A DNA stretch of 64,000 nt from Castanea sativa (lineage: Eukaryota; Streptophyta; Magnoliopsida; Fagales; Fagaceae), in assembly GCF_040712315.1 (NCBI RefSeq), contig NC_134020.1:36944751-37008750 (forward strand). Direction: 5' to 3'. The notes beneath the pieces were generated by a model that made no database searches, had not been told where the DNA came from, and saw nothing but the letters and a program-made list of their open reading frames with translations. Made by a program: the position numbers and the translations under genes. Positions 59,265 through 64,000 of the stretch are shown one piece after another (positions within the stretch are counted from its first letter, which is position 1; every line of letters starts with the position of its first letter).

Positions 59265-59985
59265 CAAAATTAGAACAACTCCAAGTCTTCTTAGTAGACT
59301 CATCTTGAACACTCACTTGGTTCACAGCAGAGTTCTTTCCATGGAACCTGAAACCAGGAGGGAAGCCATGAATCTTGTAGCATGTCTCCACTGTATGGCC
59401 CATTTTACTACTATGGCTACATATTGATTTCTCCTTTCCCTTGGTGAAAGCTTTGGTAGCCAAAGCTGTTGATTCAACATGAATGGGTGCATGATGACCT
59501 ACATTTCTCTGTGCTTCTTCTTGAATCAATAGTGAATAAACCTTATTGATCTATGGAATTGGCTCCATCAACAAGATTTGCCCCCTGATTTGAGCAAAAG
59601 ACTCATTAAGACCCATGAGAAATTGCATCATTGAATCTTGGAGTTGAAGATTAGTGAGCTTCTGAGTCAAATTGCAGGTACATTTCTCACAAGAACAAGT
59701 TGGAAAAGGACAATAATTCTGCAATTGATCCCAATATGCTTTCAATTGAGTGAAATAGACTGGATTGAGGATTCACCTTATGAGATCGCAGCAAAGTCCT
59801 TCTGCAATTGAAAGACTCTAGGACTTTTTTTGAGAAAACCTTTCTCTAAGATCATTCTAAATCTTCACGGCTGTATTCCTGTAGATTATGCCTGATACAA
59901 TCTATGGAGAAACTGCATTCAAGATCCAAGAAGCCACCATATTATCACAACGAATCCATGAATGGATTATAGATCGTGTTTTCAC
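59265..59985 (-). pseudogene. Copia-type retrotransposon gag remnant
   Basis: On the minus strand: SWILNAVSP, IVSGIIYRNTA, then KAYWDQLQNYCPFPTCSCEK, LMGLNESFAQIRGQILLMEP, INKVYSLLIQEEAQRNVG, and a zinc-knuckle-like CSHSSKMGHTVETCYKIHGF. These are conserved segments of Ty1/Copia gag in plants. The second Cys of the knuckle is Ser, and there are several stops and frame breaks. No pol genes are present. Confidence 0.8.
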
Positions 59986-60036
59986 CTTTAGAGAGTGAAT
60001 CTATAAAGCTAATTTCTAACCGATTCTCTAAATTGG

Positions 60037-61559
60037 TTGTACGGGCATGATATGGAGGCTTAGCCCATCAGTTTCTATATACCGAGAACCCCAAGCCAAA
60101 TAATAGGATGTAGGCCACATCAGTCCATAAATCTACGACATGTCGAGGACGGGATTGTTTGGCAACGGTAGTGCCTTGAGGGAAATCGCCTGCCAAGAAC
60201 CAAATGGCAGCGGGTGCAAGTTTCAAGACAGTCACATTTGTCTTGAAAAGTGGGTCCTATCTGGTCAAGAATATGTCCTAGAAGGGCCCTACCTACCTAG
60301 AAAGCTTCCCCATTATCATAATGATCCTACTAAGGGAAGTTTATAAATAGGGGAGGAAGGAGTGAGAAAAGGGGTTGGAAAAATTTAGGGGGAGAGACAT
60401 ATATGAGAGAAAATTGTGAGGAACTACAGAAGAGGAGGAGCTCACCATTAAGCTTGGTTAATCAGGTGAGATCTTAATCCCGACCATTCCCCATCGATAG
60501 GTAGAGGTTAACCACAATCTCATGCCCATGACATGAGATTAAAATCGTGTGGGGCTATTGTACGAACATGATATGAAGGCCCAGCCCATTGTACATGCAC
60601 GATATAGAGGCCCAGACCATCAATTTCTATATACCGAGAACCCGAGCCCAATAACAAGAAGTAGGCCACGCCAGTCCATAAATCTATTACATGTCTGGGA
60701 CGGGACTCTTTGGCAATGGTAGTGCCTTAGGGGAAATTGTCTGTCGAGAACCAAATGGCAACGGGTGCAAGTTTCAAGATAGTCACATTTGTCTTGAAAA
60801 GTGGGTCTCATCTGATTAGGAATATGTCCCAGAAAGGCCCCACCCGCCTAGAAAGCTTCCCCATTATCATGATGATCCCATTAAGGGAAGTCTATAAATA
60901 GGGGACGAAGGAGTGAGAAAAGGGGTTGGAAAAATTTAAGGGGAGAGACATACATGAGAGAAAATTGTGAGGAACAGCAGAAGAGAAAGAGTTCACCATT
61001 AAGCTTGGCTAACCACATGAGATCTTAATCCTGACCATCCCCCATCGATAGGTAGAGGTAAATTACGATCCCATCCCCACGGCATGAGAATGGAATCATG
61101 GGGGGCTATTGTATAGGCATGATATGGAGGCCCAGCCCATTGTACAAGCGCGATATAGAGGCCTAACCCATTAGTTTCTATATACCGAGAACCTCGAGCG
61201 TAATAACAAGAAGTAGGCCACGCTAGCCCATAAATCTACTACATGTCGAGGACGAGATTGTTCAACAACGACAGTGCCTTAGGGGAAATTGTCTGTCGAG
61301 AACCAAATTGTGGTGGGTGCAAGTTTCCAAACTGTCACATCTATCTTGAAAAGTGGGTCCCATCTGGTTAAGAATATGTCATAGAAGGGCCACACCAGCC
61401 TAGAAAGCTTCCCCATTATCATGACAATCATACTAAGGGAAGTTTATAAATAAGGGCCGAAGGAGTGAGAAAAGGGGTTGGGAAAATTTAGGGGGAGAGA
61501 CATACATGAGAGAAAATTGTGAGGAAAAACAGAAGAGGAGGAGCTCACCATTAAGCTTG
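60037..61559 (+). repeat. Tandem array of about 551-bp LTR-like units, each with a TATA box
   Basis: Three units start at about 60037, 60558 and 61109. Each contains CTATATACCGAGAACC, TGGCAA(C/T)GGTAGTGCC-like text, GTTTATAAATAGGGG with TATAAATA at 60342, 60893 and 61445 (spacing 551 and 552), GTGAGAAAAGGGGTTGGAAA, GGGGAGAGACATA(T/C)ATGAGA and CTCACCATTAAGCTTGG. Units 2 and 3 begin with a doubled phrase of about 33 bp (GATATGAAGGCCCAGCCCAT, GATATAGAGGCCCA). Unit 3 breaks off after AAGCTTGG. The TATA box followed by a GA-rich leader resembles LTRs, but no gag-pol or primer-binding site lies between units. Confidence 0.8.
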
Positions 61560-61759
61560 GGACTTCTCGGGGGATACACAAAAGGGGTAGGAGGACACGG
61601 GTGGGACCATAAACTCTGTCATTTGGGCCGCTAGATTGGCCTCAGGAGGTCTTCCCATTGTAAGAATCTCATTACCCACTTTACATAAACAGATTGAGAG
61701 TCTGACCTTAGGACTAACCAATCACCTTAGGAAAACAAGTCCGCACATTAGTAATTTTT
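61560..61759. other. Unassigned sequence after the tandem array
   Basis: GC-richer text (GGGATACACAAAAGGGGTAG, GGCCTCAGGAGGTCTTCCCA) that does not match the array units. It may be a remnant of the same element's other part. No coding frame. Confidence 0.3.
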
Positions 61760-61930
61760 TTTTAAAGAGTTACAGTGTCTCAACTGCTAGAATCTTTTGT
61801 AATTGAATAAGAAATATGGGGTTCGAACCCAGTTTACACTAAAAACTTATTGATATCTTAGCTTGATGATAAGAGCAATCATCATGGAGTGGACGCCATA
61901 CGCTGAAATTCTATTGTTTCTTTCAAAAAT
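61760..61930 (+). mobile_element. tRNA-derived SINE, family A, with intact box B
   Basis: It contains TGTCTCAACTGCTAGAATCT, AATTGAATAAGAAATATG and a perfect pol III B box GGTTCGAACCC (61820-61830), then CACTAAAAACTTATTGATAT, GATGATAAGAGCAATCATCA and GTGGACGCCATACGCTGAAA. Copies: 20789-20950 and 44578-44735. Confidence 0.7.
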
Positions 61931-62189
61931 ATTGAATAAACCAATTTTAATATTCTCTCTCTTGATCCAATCAAATTGCACCAACAACACCACAAAAAAA
62001 AAAAAAAAACAATAATTCTAATATTAAACTCAAATCATACAACTTTGAATTTCAAGCGTTTAAATTTTTAGAAAATTTCAAAGATAGGCTTGGCTTTAAG
62101 CTATGATCTAGAATAGGTCTTAGCCATTTGAGCTCAAGAGCAAATTTTGGAACCTGCATATTCTTTCCCTAGTGGGAAAGATTTTTTTT

Positions 62190-62410
62190 GGTAAAATATA
62201 ATTAATACCCCTGAGATTTGGCTAATGCCAGTCTGATACAATACTTTTCAAAGCTGACCAACTTAACCCTAATCACCATGAGAGAGAGGAATGAAATGAG
62301 TAACGATTTAGGGTTCAGGTTGGATTTAGATACTAAGTTGACCAGTTTTGAAAAGTCTTAGACCTAGCTGGCACTAGTCCAAATCTCAAGAGTGTTAACT
62401 ATATCTTACC
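62190..62410. mobile_element. Mutator-like MITE, 221 bp
   Basis: Inverted repeats of about 75 bp: left GGTAAAATATAATTAATACC, CCTGAGATTTGGCTAATGCC; right (reverse complement) GGTAAGATATAGTTAACACT, CTTGAGATTTGGACTAGTGC. Flanks are A plus 8 T on the left (62181-62189) and ATTTTTTTA on the right, an 8-of-9 match to a 9-bp target duplication. Confidence 0.7.
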
Positions 62411-62539
62411 ATTTTTTTAAGCAAAAACTAAAGTGTGTTCATGGGTATGAGAATTGGGCGAAGATAGTAATAATAATAATAATAATAAAAATATTATTTA
62501 AATGAAGTAAAGAAAAGATTTAGAGGCTGTTGGAAGGAT

Positions 62540-62700
62540 GTTGGGAAAGTGATGTAGTGCCCGTTTGTTTCAGCTTTCCCAACCCAAAAAGCTCATTTTG
62601 AAACTATAAATACAAAAAACCCGTTTGGTTAGGTATAAAAAACAACTTTTTGGAAAAAGTTGCGTTTTGGGTTTGTGAACAGAATGCGCATTCGCAGAAT
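62540..62700. mobile_element. hAT-like end fragment
   Basis: The phrase GTGCCCGTTTGTTTCAGCTT near 62557 and CCCGTTTGGTTAGG near 62620 resemble the ends of plant hAT MITEs. Only one side is convincing. Confidence 0.3.
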
Positions 62701-62892
62701 GGAGCTGTGAGGTGCATTTTGGAAAAGCCCCTGCGTGTTGATTTATATATCCGTTGGACTCTGTGGGCAATTACCAAATTACCCTTCAATAAATCAGAAG
62801 ATGTTCTTAGTTCTCACACCAGATTCCTCATTCCTCTCATCTCATCTCTCTGCTCTACCCTTTGCCCTGAAAATTTTTGGGGTTACGAAGAG

Positions 62893-64000
62893 AGAGAGGT
62901 ATTGAAGATTTTTGGTGAAATTAAAAGAGAAATTACCTAAGGTGAATCTTCCAGTTGAATTTAGAGAGAAAAAAAAAAGAATAAAGAAGATCAAGGTGAA
63001 GAAGTGCGTGGGTGTTACAGATGAAGTGCTAAGAGAAAAGGAAGAAATGAAGAAAGGGGAAAAAAAATAGTTATTAAATCGTTAGCACCGCATAAAAACA
63101 TTCCTCCTAGAGTAGCTGTTAATACGAATAACAGAAACTCTGTTATAACCATTTCTGTACATTCAATCATAGAATAAAAGGGTTTCAATTTCTATCGAAA
63201 TCCCACCATATTAAATATATTTAATATTTAGATATATTATATATTGATAATGATTTATAAAAGCGATTGAGCGTTCAGAAAATTACAAAATAAATTTTAA
63301 ACTTAATAAATTAGTTTCAACGACTCATTAATTGTGATTAAAGATCTTATTTATATCTGCTCTTAGATAAGAATCTTATAGAATAAATAGTATAATAAAA
63401 ATAGAAAAAGACAAAACTTTTTATCTTATTAGAAAAAAAAAAGAGGAAGAGCTGGGTGTTACAGACGAAGTGTTAAGAGAGAGAGAGAAAAAAAAAAAAA
63501 AAAAAAAGAAGAAGAAGAAAGGAAGAGCTATGTGGAACATTCTGGAGATTGGAGGAAGTGGCAGGAAAAAAAAAAGGAAAAAAAAGAAAAGACTAAGGGT
63601 ACGTGTTTGGAGGAGAAATAAAGAGGGAAAAAAATAAAGGAAAAAAGTAGGAAATACTATCACAATATTTTTACAATAAATCTTAAGTGGTAGGTTATTA
63701 TTAGCTAATATTGGTAAGAAAAAAATAATTTTAATAGTACGTTCAAATTAAAGAGGTATTGAAGAGAGAGAGGTATTGAAGATTTTTGGTGAAACTAAAA
63801 GAGAAATTACCTAAGGTGAATCTTCCAGTTGAATTTAGAGAGAAAAAAAAAAAAGAATAAAGAAGATCAAGGTGAAGAAGTGCGTGGGTGTTACAGATGA
63901 AGTGCTAAGAGAAAAGGAAGAAATGAAGAAAGGGGAAAAAAAAAAAGAAAAAAAAAAGAAAGAGGAAGAGCTGGGTGTTACAGACGAAGTTTTAAGAGAG
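62893..64000. repeat. Duplicated purine-rich segments
   Basis: The segment 62895-63068 recurs at 63769-63945 (offset 874) almost unchanged: ATTGAAGATTTTTGGTGAAA, CTAAGGTGAATCTTCCAGTT, AGATCAAGGTGAAGAAGTGC, GTGGGTGTTACAGATGAAGT. A shorter unit, GAGCTGGGTGTTACAGACGA, occurs at about 63449 and again at 63968 to the window edge. The spacer at 63650-63745 has a fragment like the 8.0-kb MITE. Confidence 0.75.

Noticed and set aside
63082..63420. A possible coding or RNA feature between the duplicated segments
   Set aside because: AT-rich, stops in all frames over short distances, and no recognisable structure.

Overview
This is a nuclear genome window from a eudicot plant, most likely a woody species; a Fagales-like origin is only an impression from the repeat families. 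The evidence is low GC outside exons, short exons with GT..AG introns rich in U, plant-specific proteins, and a dense mix of plant transposable elements. No rRNA, tRNA, CRISPR or organelle block was seen. Exon boundaries below were placed by hand from reading frame, splice consensus and family similarity, so they are predictions.

Six protein-coding genes are supported. In order: (1) the 5' part of a GDSL esterase/lipase on the minus strand, cut by the left edge (1-1005); (2) an intronless F-box/WD40 protein, minus (5185-6879); (3) a DUF630/DUF632 protein of the NRG2/REL2 type, minus, five coding exons (8920-18625) with a probable 5'UTR exon near 20.2 kb; (4) a polytopic membrane protein resembling the UreH/HupE/NicO metal transporters, minus, three exons (27808-33308), with a His-rich C-terminal tail; (5) cytosolic ribosomal protein L30, minus, five exons (34901-37373), with a telo-box promoter; (6) SERRATE, the zinc-finger RNA-effector protein of miRNA processing and splicing, plus, twelve coding exons (46758-57379). 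The genes look functionally unrelated, as expected in a plant chromosome; there is no operon-like grouping. A degraded cytochrome P450 C-terminus lies at 58.6-59.1 kb.

The rest is transposon-derived or unassigned AT-rich DNA. Introns and intergenic stretches hold L1-like LINE 3' ends with an RT zinc-binding domain, RTE-type LINE remnants with a TTG tail, several tRNA-derived SINE families (two of them multi-copy), Helitron-like elements with A^T flanks and CTAG ends, Mutator-like MITEs with long inverted repeats (one with a perfect 9-bp target duplication), hAT-like elements (one with a perfect 8-bp duplication), solo-LTR-like pieces nested in DNA transposons, and Copia gag remains. At 60.0-61.6 kb a unit of about 551 bp, each copy with a TATA box, is repeated almost three times in tandem.

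No clearly new multi-gene system was found. The most unusual structures are the TATA-bearing tandem array, the pair of adjacent Helitrons at 38.1-38.8 kb, the dense nest of elements at 41.1-44.2 kb, and the multi-copy SINE families.
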